Assembly: GCF_003013405.1 (NCBI RefSeq)
Contig: NZ_PXZL01000026.1
Span: 1 to 64,000, forward strand
DNA from: Brevibacillus formosus
Lineage (GTDB): Bacteria > Bacillota > Bacilli > Brevibacillales > Brevibacillaceae
Reading direction: 5' to 3'
Length of the DNA stretch: 64,000 nucleotides
A program made the translations under genes and the position numbers. Positions 8,914 through 18,905 of the stretch are shown here, piece by piece (within the stretch, counting starts at the first letter, position 1; every line of letters starts with the position of its first letter). The notes under the pieces are model-generated. The model saw only the letters and a list, made by a program, of their open reading frames with translations, was not told the origin of the DNA and did not search any database.

Positions 8914-8931
8914 AGTCTCCGAATCTCCATC
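8912..8931 (-). promoter_or_regulatory. Conserved glp leader box upstream of glpT
   Basis: GATGGAGATTCGGAGACTCA on the minus strand, 17 of 20 identical to the glpQ leader box and abutting the terminator stem. Likely GlpP RNA target by position and conservation. Confidence 0.6.
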
Positions 8932-8953
8932 ATAGTTAACTTGTCGTAAGTGT

Positions 8954-8982
8954 ATTCTATTATTCTGTGAAAACGTTGTCAA
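8954..8982 (-). promoter_or_regulatory. glpT sigma-A promoter with overlapping cre
   Basis: Minus strand TTGACA (8977-8982), 17-bp spacer, TAGAAT (8954-8959). The plus-strand 14-mer TGAAAACGTTGTCA (8968-8981) is a full match to the cre consensus and overlaps the -35, predicting CcpA catabolite repression. Between 8983 and the chitinase start only AT-rich sequence with no clear signal was seen. Confidence 0.8.
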
Positions 8983-9224
8983 TGCCGAGCCCGTGGATCA
9001 CGCTTAAAAATTCTGGAGCATAAGAAAATTTTCCGTAAAAACGTGGTCGCACCACTTCAAAAAAGCCTCGATAGAGCCTTTTCTTATGTGTATGTTATTC
9101 AAAAAAATACATTTTTTTCAAATATAAGTATATCTTTATATTAACTCATCTGTATGAGGGGGGTAAAGCAAAGAGGTAGGGGATATCTTTTTTGCACAAG
9201 TAAAAATGAAGGAGGCTTTGCTTG

Positions 9225-10748
9225 ATGTATGTTTTGATGAGAAAAACAGGAGTTTTGGTAGTACTATCGCTTATCTTAATTTTTTCTCTATTCCCGCAGT
9301 CTTCTGACGCCATGACACCGTGGACTCCCAACACCGTATACAAGGTAGGAGACATGGTTACGTATCAAGGGCAAGATTACAAATGTACATTTGCTCATAC
9401 ATCGCTTGTCGGATGGGAACCGCCTAACGTACCGACACTGTGGCAACTGCAAGGTCCCTCTGCTCCCGATACCATCCCACCTACGTCCCCCACAAATCTT
9501 AGTGAAGTAGGGGTATTAAGTAGTTCGGTCAGCTTATCTTGGTCAGCTTCTACGGATAACATATCTGTTCAGGAGTATCTCGTCTACAACGGAGATACAC
9601 TTGCTGGTACATCGAGTACAACATCCTATACTGTGACTGGGCTTCTACCAAATACGACATATTCATTCACGATCCAGGCAAAAGATGCCGCAGGCAATGT
9701 ATCCCCACCCAGCGCCTCGATATCGGTAACCACTTTATCTAAATCCCCAAATGAACCGGTGTCCAAACGAGTTTTGATCGGCTACTGGCATAATTTTGAC
9801 AATGGTTCTACAGTACTCAAGCTAAGAGATGTCTCAGATAAATACGATGTCATCAATGTTGCGTTCGCAGAACCAGTCGGTGGCGATCATGCGACAATGG
9901 GATTCGTGCCATTCAATGCATCCATTGAGGAATTTAAGTCGGATATCGCCTTGTTAAAATCAAAGGGGAAGAAGGTCCTCATCTCGATTGGCGGAGCGAA
10001 TGGTACAGTAGAACTAACGACGGAAGCTGCCAAACAAAATTTTATTACCTCGATGACCTCGATCATTCAAACGTATGGTTTTGATGGTATGGATATTGAT
10101 CTGGAAGGAAGCTCCCTGTCGTTAAATGCGGGGGACACTGATTTTAGAAATCCGACAACGCCGAAAATTATAAACTTGATCTCAGCGACTCAGACGATCA
10201 CGAATACATTTGGCCCATCCTTTATTTTGACAATGGCACCAGAAACGGCTTATGTCCAAGGAGGTTACGCTTCCTATGGTGGGCCGTGGGGCGCTTATCT
10301 GCCTGTGATTCATGCCCTACGCGATCAAATGAATTATATCCACGTCCAACACTATAATTCTGGAGCGCTCGAAGCATTAGATGGTCGTACGTATCAACAA
10401 GGAACGGCTGATTTCCAAGTAGCGATGGCCGAAATGCTATTGAAAGGATTCCCGATCGGGCGTAATCCTAACAACATGTTTCCAGCCTTGAGGGAGAACC
10501 AAGTCGCGATCGGGCTGCCTTCTGCTCCAAGTGCTGCCGGGGGAGGGTATACGTCTCCTGCCGATGTCCAGAAAGCCCTTCAATACTTGGTAAAAGGCAC
10601 GTCTTTTGGAGGAACTTACAACCTCCAAAATCCGGCTGGTTATCCGCAGTTCCAAGGAATAATGACCTGGTCTATCAACTGGGATGCCAGAAATAACTAT
10701 TCGTTTGCCAATCATGTTCGCACTTCGCTTGATTCATTGAACCAGTAA
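9225..10748 (+). CDS. Secreted GH18 chitinase with CBM5/12 and FnIII domains
   Basis: About 507 residues. ATG at 9225 with GGAGG nine bases upstream; a TTG three bases earlier is not needed. Order: signal peptide (to about residue 30, SSDA-M), chitin-binding CBM5/12 module (WTPNTVYKVGDMVTYQGQDY...W, about 31-78), fibronectin type III domain (PTSPTNLSEV...VTT, about 85-170), then a GH18 barrel (KRVLIGYWHNF to the end). The catalytic signature DGMDIDLE ends in the acid Glu near 294 and KVLISIGGANG is the conserved SxGG. It cleaves chitin outside the cell; resembles ChiD-type bacterial chitinases. A terminator follows. Confidence 0.95.
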   Translation: MYVLMRKTGVLVVLSLILIFSLFPQSSDAMTPWTPNTVYKVGDMVTYQGQDYKCTFAHTSLVGWEPPNVPTLWQLQGPSAPDTIPPTSPTNLSEVGVLSSSVSLSWSASTDNISVQEYLVYNGDTLAGTSSTTSYTVTGLLPNTTYSFTIQAKDAAGNVSPPSASISVTTLSKSPNEPVSKRVLIGYWHNFDNGSTVLKLRDVSDKYDVINVAFAEPVGGDHATMGFVPFNASIEEFKSDIALLKSKGKKVLISIGGANGTVELTTEAAKQNFITSMTSIIQTYGFDGMDIDLEGSSLSLNAGDTDFRNPTTPKIINLISATQTITNTFGPSFILTMAPETAYVQGGYASYGGPWGAYLPVIHALRDQMNYIHVQHYNSGALEALDGRTYQQGTADFQVAMAEMLLKGFPIGRNPNNMFPALRENQVAIGLPSAPSAAGGGYTSPADVQKALQYLVKGTSFGGTYNLQNPAGYPQFQGIMTWSINWDARNNYSFANHVRTSLDSLNQ

Positions 10749-10798
10749 TAACGGAATATTCATGCAACAGGAGAGCACCAGAAATTAGCCGACAGACG

Positions 10799-10834
10799 AA
10801 ACCCTCCCTAGGTTCTTACCGGGGAGGGTTTTAC
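10799..10834 (+). terminator. Terminator after chitinase
   Basis: Arms AACCCTCCC and GGGAGGGTT around a 13-base loop, followed by TTTTA. Confidence 0.8.
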
Positions 10835-11068
10835 GCTTGGTTACCCAACACCCCGAGTAGAGGGGCAGTATTATTGCCTTACCAACATCTTTTATCGTAA
10901 GGATTATCTGCACAATACCACTAGGGTGAGAGTTAAGTTAACGGGCAGTGTTTTTGAGTGATTCATTCACGCTGCTTTTTCGTTATAGAAGCATAATTCT
11001 TGGTGGTGTAGGTGAAGCCATAAATTCATTTAAAAAGGTAGTTGTTCAGTTTGGGAGAATTTATGCAT

Positions 11069-11096
11069 TTGTAATATATCAAAAAATCAGTATAAT
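11069..11096 (+). promoter_or_regulatory. Candidate promoter of the sstT-like gene
   Basis: TTGTAA (11069-11074), 16-bp spacer, TATAAT (11091-11096), about 125 bp upstream of the transporter start. The remainder of 10835-11220 contains no gene I can support. Confidence 0.5.
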
Positions 11097-11220
11097 GATA
11101 CTTATTTGTCTTTGTGGAGTGGACTGTGATTAGGATAGCCATCCATCGAAGATAGAATCATACAGAAAGCGAGAATCTATTGCAGGGTCGGGAGAAGTTT
11201 ATCTTAGTGGGGGGACATCT

Positions 11221-12459
11221 ATGAAAAGTATACTGACGAAGGTAAGTCAAGTAAGTCTTGTAAAGCAAATCATTGTAGGTTTGATTATTGGTATTATCCT
11301 GGCTGTAACGATCCCTGAAGTAGCAAAACCCGTAGTAGTTTTAGGTTCTTTATTTGTAGGTGCTTTGAAAGCGATTGCACCTGTGTTGGTACTCTTTTTG
11401 GTTATGTCAGCCATTGCTCAACATAAAAGTGGGCACCAAACGAATATGAAATTCATAATTGTCTTATACCTTTTAGGAACCTTCTTAGCTGGATCAATCG
11501 CCGTTATTGCAAGCTTTATATTCCCTGTAGGCTTAACACTTGTAGAGGGAGCTAAGGATGTGACGCCTCCTGGCGGTGTTGTAGAGGTTCTCAAGACGTT
11601 GTTGCTAAATGTGGTTGATAACCCGGTTAATGCAATTGTTAAAGCGAACTATATCGGTATTTTAGCTTGGGCAGTACTTATTGGTTTGGCTTTACGAAAT
11701 GCCGCTGATACGACGAAAACGATGATTACTAATTTTTCGGATGCGGTATCGAAATTGGTTGGTTGGGTAATTAAGCTTGCACCATTAGGAATCATGGGAC
11801 TAGTATTTGAGTCAATTACTACAAGTGGACTTAATGCGTTAGTAGGCTATGCGAAATTACTTGCTGTTCTAATTGGTTGCATGCTCTTTGTGGCACTGAT
11901 TGTCAATCCAATCCTTGTGTATGCAGCTATACGACAAAACCCTTACCCGCTTGTTTTCAAGTGTATAAAGGAAAGCGGCATTACAGCATTCTTTACACGA
12001 AGCTCAGCTTCAAATATTCCTGTAAATATGAAATTATGTGAAAATCTAGGTTTGAATAAAGATAGTTATTCGGTTTCGATACCATTAGGGGCTACTATTA
12101 ATATGGCTGGTGCAGCTGTCACGATTTCTGTTTTGACCCTTGCAGCGGTTCATACACTTGGTATTCAAGTGGATATCCCTACCGCTATCATCCTTAGCAT
12201 AGTATCGGCTATATGTGCTTGCGGTGCATCAGGGGTGGCTGGTGGATCTTTATTACTGATTCCTCTAGCATGTAGCCTATTCGGTATTTCAAATGAAGTT
12301 GCGATGCAGGTAGTCGGAGTCGGCTTTATTATTGGAGTGTTACAAGACTCTTTTGAAACGTCACTTAACTCCTCTTCAGACGTTCTTTTTACAGCAGCAG
12401 CTGAGTTTAAAGAGTGGCGAAAAGAAGGAAAGAAAATAAATATCTCCAAAGCAGCATAG
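11221..12459 (+). CDS. sstT: Serine/threonine:sodium symporter (SstT-like)
   Basis: 412 residues, dicarboxylate/amino acid:cation symporter (DAACS) family. N-terminal [18 protein letters not shown], the re-entrant serine-rich loop [38 protein letters not shown] and the C-terminal cation-site segment [22 protein letters not shown] are characteristic of SstT rather than GltP/DctA. It would import Ser/Thr with sodium at the plasma membrane. GGGGGG ribosome site six bases before ATG; stands alone with its own promoter and terminator. Confidence 0.9.
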   Translation: MKSILTKVSQVSLVKQIIVGLIIGIILAVTIPEVAKPVVVLGSLFVGALKAIAPVLVLFLVMSAIAQHKSGHQTNMKFIIVLYLLGTFLAGSIAVIASFIFPVGLTLVEGAKDVTPPGGVVEVLKTLLLNVVDNPVNAIVKANYIGILAWAVLIGLALRNAADTTKTMITNFSDAVSKLVGWVIKLAPLGIMGLVFESITTSGLNALVGYAKLLAVLIGCMLFVALIVNPILVYAAIRQNPYPLVFKCIKESGITAFFTRSSASNIPVNMKLCENLGLNKDSYSVSIPLGATINMAGAAVTISVLTLAAVHTLGIQVDIPTAIILSIVSAICACGASGVAGGSLLLIPLACSLFGISNEVAMQVVGVGFIIGVLQDSFETSLNSSSDVLFTAAAEFKEWRKEGKKINISKAA

Positions 12460-12467
12460 GCGAATGA

Positions 12468-12514
12468 ACTGCACCCCAATTGTGAGACTGGATTAACAAT
12501 TGGGGTGCAGTTTT
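12468..12514 (+). terminator. Terminator after sstT
   Basis: Arms ACTGCACCCCAATTGT (12468-12483) and ACAATTGGGGTGCAGT (12496-12507 onward) form a perfect long stem followed by TTTTATTTTA. Nothing recognisable lies in 12515-12707. Confidence 0.9.
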
Positions 12515-12707
12515 ATTTTATTGTGGTAGATCGAGAACCGCACAGAATCGCTGTTACAGCGTTTCTCCACGTGTAAAATTAAAAATGCTTGTGAGGAGTG
12601 CGTGTGAAACGGTATCGTGAACAACGGTGTTTTTTAAACAACTGTTTAATAGCTACTGTGATAGCCATTGGCCTGAATTTCCCGGTATTTTCCTCTGAAA
12701 ACAAGCC

Positions 12708-12750
12708 AAAAAAACCTCCAAAGCTACTACTGTATAGCGCCAGGAGGTTT
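12708..12750 (-). terminator. Terminator after the coiled-coil orphan
   Basis: GGAGGTTT/AAACCTCC arms (12743-12750 and 12712-12719) followed on the minus strand by a run of T. Confidence 0.75.
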
Positions 12751-12762
12751 CTCGCTTACAAC

Positions 12763-13515
12763 TTATGCTATCCAATCGATGGTAGATCCAGATACATGTT
12801 GGTTTTCCATTCGCTGTTGCAGGTAAGGGTTTTTCTTTTGCTCATCTATTTGCTTGTCGTTAAATGAACGCTCTGCCTGGCTAGCTTCTTGAGAATTCTC
12901 AAGCTTTTTGTCGATCTCGTCAGCCATCTCCAGCAGCTTGCCGTCCAAGCCTTCTGCCTTCCGCTTTAGTTCTTCGGACCTCGTAAAATCTCCGTCCTTT
13001 GACGCCGGTTCCCACGCCTTAGCCTCTAATTCCAAGGTAATCTTAGCGCGTTTAACATTATGTACATTCTTGAGATCGTGAGTTGCTGTTAAAACAGCAT
13101 GGAGGGTAGGGGAGGATTGTGGTGATTCATCTTGTTGGAGGGCGGAATCTGAAGCTTTCTGTTCCTTGCTCTCTTCATCCGTACCTCTCGCCTTGCGTTG
13201 TTCTTCCAACTGGATTTGTTTCATTTGCGTATCGATTTCCTCGATCTGTTTGTCCATCTCATCCAGTCGTTCTTTCATGATTTTCGGGTCTGTCAGTTTT
13301 TCAGCTGCATCCGCATAATAGTTGTTCCGGCTTTCCAGCATCGCTTGCTTTTGTTCCATGAGGCTTTGCAGCATCTTATTAGGGGCGTTTTTTCCATTGC
13401 TTAGCTGTAGGCCTTGCTGGCTAATCGTTACATGATCCTGCTTTTTGTTGCTGTCGTGCTCCAGGGCTTTCGTCTGAAGGTGAACTGCGCTTCTATACTG
13501 GACGGACGGGCCCAT
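12763..13515 (-). CDS. Coiled-coil protein of unknown function
   Basis: 250 residues, not recognised. Highly charged, no signal peptide or membrane span. Residues about 45-110 (LMEQKQAMLESRNNYY..., MKERLDEMDKQIEEIDTQMKQ) and 160-225 are strongly helical with heptad-like spacing, separated by a Ser/Gln-rich linker (SALQQDESPQSSP). The beginning (SVQYRSAVHLQTKALE, VTISQQGLQLS) vaguely recalls flagellar or secreted-substrate N termini, which I regard as weak. Only a poor ribosome site precedes the ATG at 13515. Own terminator; the neighbouring chemoreceptor is divergent. Confidence 0.6.
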   Translation of the reverse strand: MGPSVQYRSAVHLQTKALEHDSNKKQDHVTISQQGLQLSNGKNAPNKMLQSLMEQKQAMLESRNNYYADAAEKLTDPKIMKERLDEMDKQIEEIDTQMKQIQLEEQRKARGTDEESKEQKASDSALQQDESPQSSPTLHAVLTATHDLKNVHNVKRAKITLELEAKAWEPASKDGDFTRSEELKRKAEGLDGKLLEMADEIDKKLENSQEASQAERSFNDKQIDEQKKNPYLQQRMENQHVSGSTIDWIA

Positions 13516-13674
13516 GGAATATCTAGGTGCCGTGAAGTTTCAAATAGCTACTAACAGGGAAAATATACTTTGCAGAAATGTCCATGTGGAGATGATAGGA
13601 ACGCGCCTTCTAACGACCGGTGAGGCGTTGTTTGCGTTTCAACTCGTTATTCTACTAGATAGGAGTCCTCACAG

Positions 13675-15651
13675 ATGATAAAGAAAATGATTACTGGTTA
13701 TAAAGCATCGCTGTCTAAGCAGATCCTTTTTTTACTCGTCCTGCTTATTGTTGTTCCCTCTGTCGTTTTGAGCCTGACCTTAACACAACTGGCGCGCAAT
13801 CAGTTAGAGCACGAATTGTTGTCCCAAGTCGAATCGGTTACCACGATGATTACACAAGTACTCAATAATTCGTACGAGGATTATTCTGCTACGATCGATA
13901 GCTTTGCGGATGTGCAAGTTCCGCCGGGGCAACGTGCCGATACGTATATCTATGATCGCATTCGCAACATAGAGAAAGACATCGACAATGTTTTGGCTGC
14001 GTTCATGTACTACGACAATCGATACTACAACTCGGCGAAAAAGGAAATTGATCCGACTACCCGTGAATGGTACAAGGAAGCGATGCAGCACAAAGGGCAG
14101 GTCGTTGTGACGCCACCTTATATCGACGCGATAAGCGGAAGCTACGTAATTACGTTTGCCAAGACGCTCTCCGATGGTAAAGGGGTAGCTGGAATCGACG
14201 TTTCTATCGATCACTTAAACGAGCTGGTAAAGACGTACAAGATCGGGGAAAAGGGATATGTGAGCTTGTTCGATCAGAAAAACGTGACACTGTCGCATCC
14301 ACGATTCCCACAAGGCAAACCGCTTGAAGACGAGCGTTTCCAAGTGATGCGTGATCAAGCACAGGGTTCTTTCGAAATGAATGATGCCGAGCTTCGTGAA
14401 TATTACCATTTCAATAAGCAAAATTCGCTCGGATTGAACGTTGTTTCCGTGATTGATTGGAGTGAAATCAATCAAAAAACGGGGCCACTGTTGCGGACTT
14501 CATTCTTGTTCATCGTACTGTTGCTTGCTCTCATTGCCCTGTTCGTTTGGATATTCATGAAACGCACGGTGCGACCAATCCTGCAATTGAAGCAACTGAC
14601 CGACTCAATCGCGCAGGGGGATTTGACGGTCCGGTCCATCCAGAGTGGAAGAACGGATGAGATTGGGCAGCTGCAATCCAACTTCAATACGATGTCGCAA
14701 GCGTTGTCTGACGTCCTGCGTCAAATTACCGATCATTCCGAGCAAATCTCTGCTTCCTCCCACCATCTGTCTGCGAATTCGGAGGAGAACGTGCAAACGA
14801 TTGAACAAGTCGCTGCCTCCATGCAAGAAATAGCGTCCATGTCTTCAGATATGAATCAGAGTATAGATAGCGTGAAGCAATCAGCGACGCAAGCGCAACA
14901 GGAGCTGGATGATGCCATTCGCATTCTGCGTGAGAGCACGGAAATGTCGCAGCTCATTACAGGTCTGGCCAGTACTGGGGAGGAGTCCCTCGGAGCAGCG
15001 AGACAACAGGTGAATATGATCGTGGAACATTCCATTCGTTCAAAAGATGAAATGGAGGAGTTAAAACGGGTTGCTGGAGAAATTAGCGGGGTGACGAATT
15101 TCATCCAGAATATCGCCTCTCAGACGAATTTGCTTGCGTTGAATGCTGCTGTTGAAGCGGCGCGCGCCGGGCAAGAAGGCCGCGGGTTCGCTGTCGTCGC
15201 TGATGAGGTACGCAAGCTGGCTGATCAGACAGGTTCTGCTGCTGAAAAGATCGACAGCCTGATCGATGAGGTCCAGAATCGCGTCCTTCACATGGTTAGA
15301 CGCACGGAGGAAGGCGTAGATTCTGCTACAGCCGGAAGTGATTTGACACAATCGGTTGAACAGCGTTTTACGGAGATGTATGGGGCCATTAACCGCATTG
15401 ACGCCCACCTCGCGCAAGTAGCCCGCGTCAGCGAACGGTTAATGCAATCAAATACGGCGATGCTTGTAGCCTTTGGCGAATCGAGCGCCATGAGCCAAGC
15501 TACTGCACAAGAGGTCGACCAAGTCGCCGCAGCCAGTGAAGAGCAAAATGCTTCGATGGAGGAAGTGGCGGCTTCGGCAACGCATCTTGCCAACATTGCT
15601 GAAGAGCTGCAATCATTGGTGCACCGTTTTAAATTGGAGCGCACACAGTAG
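13675..15651 (+). CDS. Methyl-accepting chemotaxis protein with dCache sensor
   Basis: 658 residues. TM1 near 17-37, extracellular double-Cache domain (about 40-270) with the segment [11 protein letters not shown]...[11 protein letters not shown]...[10 protein letters not shown], matching the amino-acid-binding dCache pattern (Arg, Trp, Tyr, Asp); TM2 near 278-298, HAMP ([22 protein letters not shown]), then the coiled-coil signalling domain with its hairpin tip [20 protein letters not shown] near 483-502. It senses small ligands, perhaps amino acids, and signals to CheA/CheW. AGGAG upstream of ATG; terminator immediately after. Ligand not determinable by eye. Confidence 0.93.
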   Translation: MIKKMITGYKASLSKQILFLLVLLIVVPSVVLSLTLTQLARNQLEHELLSQVESVTTMITQVLNNSYEDYSATIDSFADVQVPPGQRADTYIYDRIRNIEKDIDNVLAAFMYYDNRYYNSAKKEIDPTTREWYKEAMQHKGQVVVTPPYIDAISGSYVITFAKTLSDGKGVAGIDVSIDHLNELVKTYKIGEKGYVSLFDQKNVTLSHPRFPQGKPLEDERFQVMRDQAQGSFEMNDAELREYYHFNKQNSLGLNVVSVIDWSEINQKTGPLLRTSFLFIVLLLALIALFVWIFMKRTVRPILQLKQLTDSIAQGDLTVRSIQSGRTDEIGQLQSNFNTMSQALSDVLRQITDHSEQISASSHHLSANSEENVQTIEQVAASMQEIASMSSDMNQSIDSVKQSATQAQQELDDAIRILRESTEMSQLITGLASTGEESLGAARQQVNMIVEHSIRSKDEMEELKRVAGEISGVTNFIQNIASQTNLLALNAAVEAARAGQEGRGFAVVADEVRKLADQTGSAAEKIDSLIDEVQNRVLHMVRRTEEGVDSATAGSDLTQSVEQRFTEMYGAINRIDAHLAQVARVSERLMQSNTAMLVAFGESSAMSQATAQEVDQVAAASEEQNASMEEVAASATHLANIAEELQSLVHRFKLERTQ

Positions 15652-15671
15652 TTGTAGTGATAAAGAGAAAG

Positions 15672-15700
15672 AAGACCGACAGACGTTGGTCTTTTTTTTT
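15672..15700 (+). terminator. Terminator after chemoreceptor gene
   Basis: AAGACCGAC...GTTGGTCTT stem followed by nine T. Confidence 0.8.
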
Positions 15701-15720
15701 GTCCAAGTTGATCCGGATAA

Positions 15721-16302
15721 TTACCTAAGTAACGTAAGCGTAACTTCTATTGAATTATCAACAAACGATCGATTTGGGCGAGATTTCAAGATTACGGTCA
15801 GTCCAATTAACGATACGATAAGTGCTTGTGCGGTAGCTTTCGCGTCTATACTCGAATCGAGTTCACCTGATTGGATACCCCGCTCGATCGTTTCTTGAAA
15901 GATGACAGAGAGGTACATTTGGTGTTCCCTTGTCAAAATCTCAAATTTCTCATCATGAGGGGCTAGCTCGACCATGGTATTAATGCAAAAGCATCCTCGG
16001 CTGAGACCTTCCGTATATTCCTCGTCGGCCACCTCTTTAAAAAAATGGCGAAATGCCTCTTTCACGGATGGCTGGTTTTGAAGCTTCGTTCGTATCTCGG
16101 AAGCACGTGACATCGTGTATCTGCGCAGTGCGGCTTCGAACAATTCTTTTTTGTCTCCAAAGGTTGAGTAAATACTGGGGCGCTGGATGCCCATTCGGGA
16201 AGTTAAATCACTTAATGAGGTAGCTTCATACCCCTTCTCCCAAAAAAGCTGCATAGCTGCATCTAGTACTTTTTCTTCGTCAAATTCGCGTGTTCTTGCC
16301 AT
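15721..16302 (-). CDS. TetR/AcrR family transcriptional repressor
   Basis: 193 residues. N-terminal helix-turn-helix: EKVLDAAMQLFWEKGYEATSLSDLTSRMGIQRPSIYSTFGDKKELFEAAL is a textbook TetR domain; the C-terminal half (RGCFCINTMVELA, KATAQALIVSLIGLTVILKS) resembles the YcdC/TetR_C group. GAGG ribosome site. Divergent from the MFS-flavin monooxygenase-esterase operon; the palindrome TACCGATCGGTA in that operon's promoter is the likely target. Inducer unknown. Confidence 0.9.
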   Translation of the reverse strand: MARTREFDEEKVLDAAMQLFWEKGYEATSLSDLTSRMGIQRPSIYSTFGDKKELFEAALRRYTMSRASEIRTKLQNQPSVKEAFRHFFKEVADEEYTEGLSRGCFCINTMVELAPHDEKFEILTREHQMYLSVIFQETIERGIQSGELDSSIDAKATAQALIVSLIGLTVILKSRPNRSFVDNSIEVTLTLLR

Positions 16303-16444
16303 AAAGAGTTCCTCACATTACTCATGAATTTGAATCTACGTGACTGCCAATGCTTTTTGTACTGAATGGTATTTTATATTTTATTGTTTTTCATCTGTTT
16401 TGTCAATTTGAGGTTGGCCTTTTCAAACGTGAAAAAGAATGTTA

Positions 16445-16474
16445 TTGACAGAAAAAGAAATAGTGGGATATATT
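16445..16474 (+). promoter_or_regulatory. Promoter of the MFS/monooxygenase/esterase operon
   Basis: TTGACA (16445-16450), 18-bp spacer, TATATT (16469-16474). A second TATAAT at 16485-16490 lacks a -35. Confidence 0.6.
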
Positions 16475-16491
16475 TACTGGGCGTTATAATG

Positions 16492-16503
16492 TACCGATCG
16501 GTA
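16492..16503. promoter_or_regulatory. Perfect palindrome, likely TetR operator
   Basis: TACCGATCGGTA is fully symmetric and lies just past the presumed transcription start of the MFS operon, ending 37 bp before the coding start. Core ACCGAxCGGT symmetry is common for TetR-family sites; the pairing to this TetR gene is inferred from adjacency. Confidence 0.65.
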
Positions 16504-16540
16504 TGTTATTAAAAGTTGAATGGAGGTAAGGTGAAGACAG

Positions 16541-17779
16541 ATGGAAGAGGTTATTGAAAATGGAGCAGCCAAGGCCAATAGGAAGGCGGATTCAGCGCAA
16601 GACTCTCCCATGCCTCGCTATGTAATATTCTTGTTTGCGGTTGCTTGCGGGATGTCAGTTGCGAATATTTACTTCGCGCAGCCGCTACTTGATCATTTGT
16701 CGATTGAGTTCGGTATTGACTATTCCATCATTGGGATTCTGATCACCCTTACTCAAATTTTTTATGCGGCAGGACTGTTGTTGCTTGTCCCGCTTGGCGA
16801 TTTATTGAACCAGCGTCGCTTGATTATCGGTCAGATGTTTTTATCTGTGGTAGCGCTGGTTATCGTAGGGACTGCCTCCACCAGCACGGTACTATTCGCG
16901 GGTATAGCTGCGGTGGGATTGCTTGCCGTTGTGACGCAGACGATTGTTGCATTCGCGGCGACCATGGCTGCTCCCGCTGAGCGAGGGCGAGTGGTTGGAG
17001 TAGTTACAAGTGGAATCGTCATCGGCATACTTCTAGCGCGAACCATTGCAGGAGTTTTAACAGATCTTGCGGGGTGGCGTTCCGTATATCTGGTCTCTGC
17101 TGTATTTCTATTTTTACTGGTTTGCGTGTTATTTCGGGTATTGCCAAATAGGGAACGGGAGGTAAAGCCGTTATCCTATCTCCAGTTGCTTGGATCGGTA
17201 CTGAAGCTGTTCGCACAAGAACGGTTATTACGTATTCGCTCTGTTCTGGCTATGCTGATTTTTGCTGCCTTTAGCATTTTGTGGACGCCATTGGTATTGC
17301 CTCTGAGTGCGCCGCCATTATCTTTGTCGCACACGGCGATTGGGGCTTTTGGTCTCGCAGGAGTTGCCGGAGCGTTAGCGGCAGCAAGGGCAGGGAGGCT
17401 TGCAGATCGAGGCTACGGACAGAGAACGACGGGTTTTGCCTTGAGTCTATTGCTACTATCGTGGCTGCTAATCAGCTATGTAGAACAGTCGTTATTTGCC
17501 TTGGCGATCGGCATTGTTTTGCTTGATTTGGCGGTACAGGCCGTGCATGTTACGAATCAAAGCATGATCTTCACCTTAGGTGCAGAGGCGCGGAGTCGGC
17601 TAACGGCGGGGTATATGGTTTTCTACTCAATCGGCTCTTCTGCTGGCTCCATTGCCTCGACCTATACATATGCCCATTTGGGTTGGGAGGGAGTATGCTT
17701 GCTCGGCGCCTCTGTCAGTGCGTTGGCTCTGGTGTATTGGGCACTGACCAGACGCGTTTCGGCTATCCCAAGAAAATAG
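16541..17779 (+). CDS. Major facilitator superfamily efflux transporter
   Basis: 412 residues, twelve hydrophobic segments, drug:proton antiporter-1-like layout. Motif A appears as LVPLGDLLNQRRLIIGQ after helix 2 and AGRLADRGYGQRTTG after helix 8; YFAQPLLDHLSIEFGI near the start is typical of the YfcJ/YbcL-like subgroup. First gene of a TetR-controlled operon with a flavin monooxygenase and an esterase, so probably a detoxifying exporter or exporter of a modified compound. Substrate unknown. Confidence 0.88.
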   Translation: MEEVIENGAAKANRKADSAQDSPMPRYVIFLFAVACGMSVANIYFAQPLLDHLSIEFGIDYSIIGILITLTQIFYAAGLLLLVPLGDLLNQRRLIIGQMFLSVVALVIVGTASTSTVLFAGIAAVGLLAVVTQTIVAFAATMAAPAERGRVVGVVTSGIVIGILLARTIAGVLTDLAGWRSVYLVSAVFLFLLVCVLFRVLPNREREVKPLSYLQLLGSVLKLFAQERLLRIRSVLAMLIFAAFSILWTPLVLPLSAPPLSLSHTAIGAFGLAGVAGALAAARAGRLADRGYGQRTTGFALSLLLLSWLLISYVEQSLFALAIGIVLLDLAVQAVHVTNQSMIFTLGAEARSRLTAGYMVFYSIGSSAGSIASTYTYAHLGWEGVCLLGASVSALALVYWALTRRVSAIPRK

Positions 17780-17821
17780 AGCGGTTGACTGATGTAAATT
17801 TTGCAAAAGGAGAGAGGGTCT

Positions 17822-18892
17822 GTGGAGATTGGTATTACTTCGTTTGTGGAAACGACGCCGGATGTTCAGACTGGTGAAGTGATCAGCCACGCACAGCGAT
17901 TGCGTGAAGTTGTCGAGGAAATCGTCCTCGCTGATCAGGTTGGGCTTGATGTATTTGGCATAGGTGAACATCATCGCAAGGATTATGCTGCTTCTTCTCC
18001 AGCCATGGTGCTGTCTGCGGCTGCGCCACTGACAAAAAGGATTCGGCTGACGAGTGCAGTGACAGTGCTTTCTTCGGCTGATCCAGTGCGTGTTTTTCAA
18101 GATTTTGCTACACTCGATGGCCTTTCAAATGGACGGGCAGAAATTATGGCGGGACGGGGTTCCTTTATCGAGTCTTTTCCCTTGTTCGGCTATGACTTGA
18201 ATGACTATGAGGAGTTGTTTGAAGAACATTTGGAACTGCTCCTGAAAATACAGGCGTCGGAAAAAGTAACCTGGAGGGGCGGTCATCGGCCAGCTATTCA
18301 GAATTTGGGCGTGTATCCACGGCCTGTTCAGAATCCTTTACCCATATGGATCGGCAGCGGAGGCAATCAGGAATCTGTTGTTCGAGCAGGTCTGCTGGGA
18401 CTGCCGTTGATGCTGGCGATTATTGGTGGAAGTCCGCGGCAGTTTGCACCACTTGTGCAGCTTTACAAGAAGGTAGCCATGCACGCTGGTCATGACGTAT
18501 CGCGATTAACGGTTGGGTCCCATTCACTCGGGTTTGTTGCAGAAGATACGGAACTGGCGGCAGATACATTCTTTCCTTCTACGCAGGCAGGAATGAACAA
18601 AATCGGAAGGGAGCGGGGCTGGGCGCATTATAACCGCGCTAGCTTCGATGCCGCGCGCAGCTTGGAAGGGGCGATGTATGTGGGTGATCCGGAGACGGTT
18701 GCTCAAAAGATCATTCACCTTCGCAAACATGTAGGCATGACGCGCTTTATGATGTATGTACCGATATCCACGATGCCGCATGATCAGGTAATGAGAGCCA
18801 TTGAGCTGCTAGGGACAGAGGTAGCGCCTCGGGTGCGAGAGGAAATAACTAAGTGGGAAGCAGAGACACAGCAAGAATCAACTTTTGCATAA
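17822..18892 (+). CDS. LLM-class flavin-dependent oxidoreductase
   Basis: About 356 residues, luciferase-like monooxygenase fold using FMN from a separate reductase. Seen: GLDVFGIGEHHRKDYAASSPAMVL (EHH motif), RIRLTSAVTVLSSADPVRVFQDFATLDGLSNGRAEIMAGRGS, characteristic of this family, and PLPIWIGSGGN. I chose GTG at 17822: it has AAAGGAGA at good spacing, whereas the TTG at 17801 lies upstream of the site. The start is about 42 bp past the MFS stop. Second gene of the TetR-controlled operon. Confidence 0.88.
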   Translation: MEIGITSFVETTPDVQTGEVISHAQRLREVVEEIVLADQVGLDVFGIGEHHRKDYAASSPAMVLSAAAPLTKRIRLTSAVTVLSSADPVRVFQDFATLDGLSNGRAEIMAGRGSFIESFPLFGYDLNDYEELFEEHLELLLKIQASEKVTWRGGHRPAIQNLGVYPRPVQNPLPIWIGSGGNQESVVRAGLLGLPLMLAIIGGSPRQFAPLVQLYKKVAMHAGHDVSRLTVGSHSLGFVAEDTELAADTFFPSTQAGMNKIGRERGWAHYNRASFDAARSLEGAMYVGDPETVAQKIIHLRKHVGMTRFMMYVPISTMPHDQVMRAIELLGTEVAPRVREEITKWEAETQQESTFA

Positions 18893-18905
18893 TGGAGGGA
18901 TTCAC

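Noticed and set aside
10948-11133. 61-codon ORF before sstT
   Set aside because: No ribosome site, unremarkable composition, overlaps the likely promoter.
12598-12867. 89-codon plus-strand ORF
   Set aside because: Runs through a terminator and the end of the convergent coiled-coil gene; no ribosome site.
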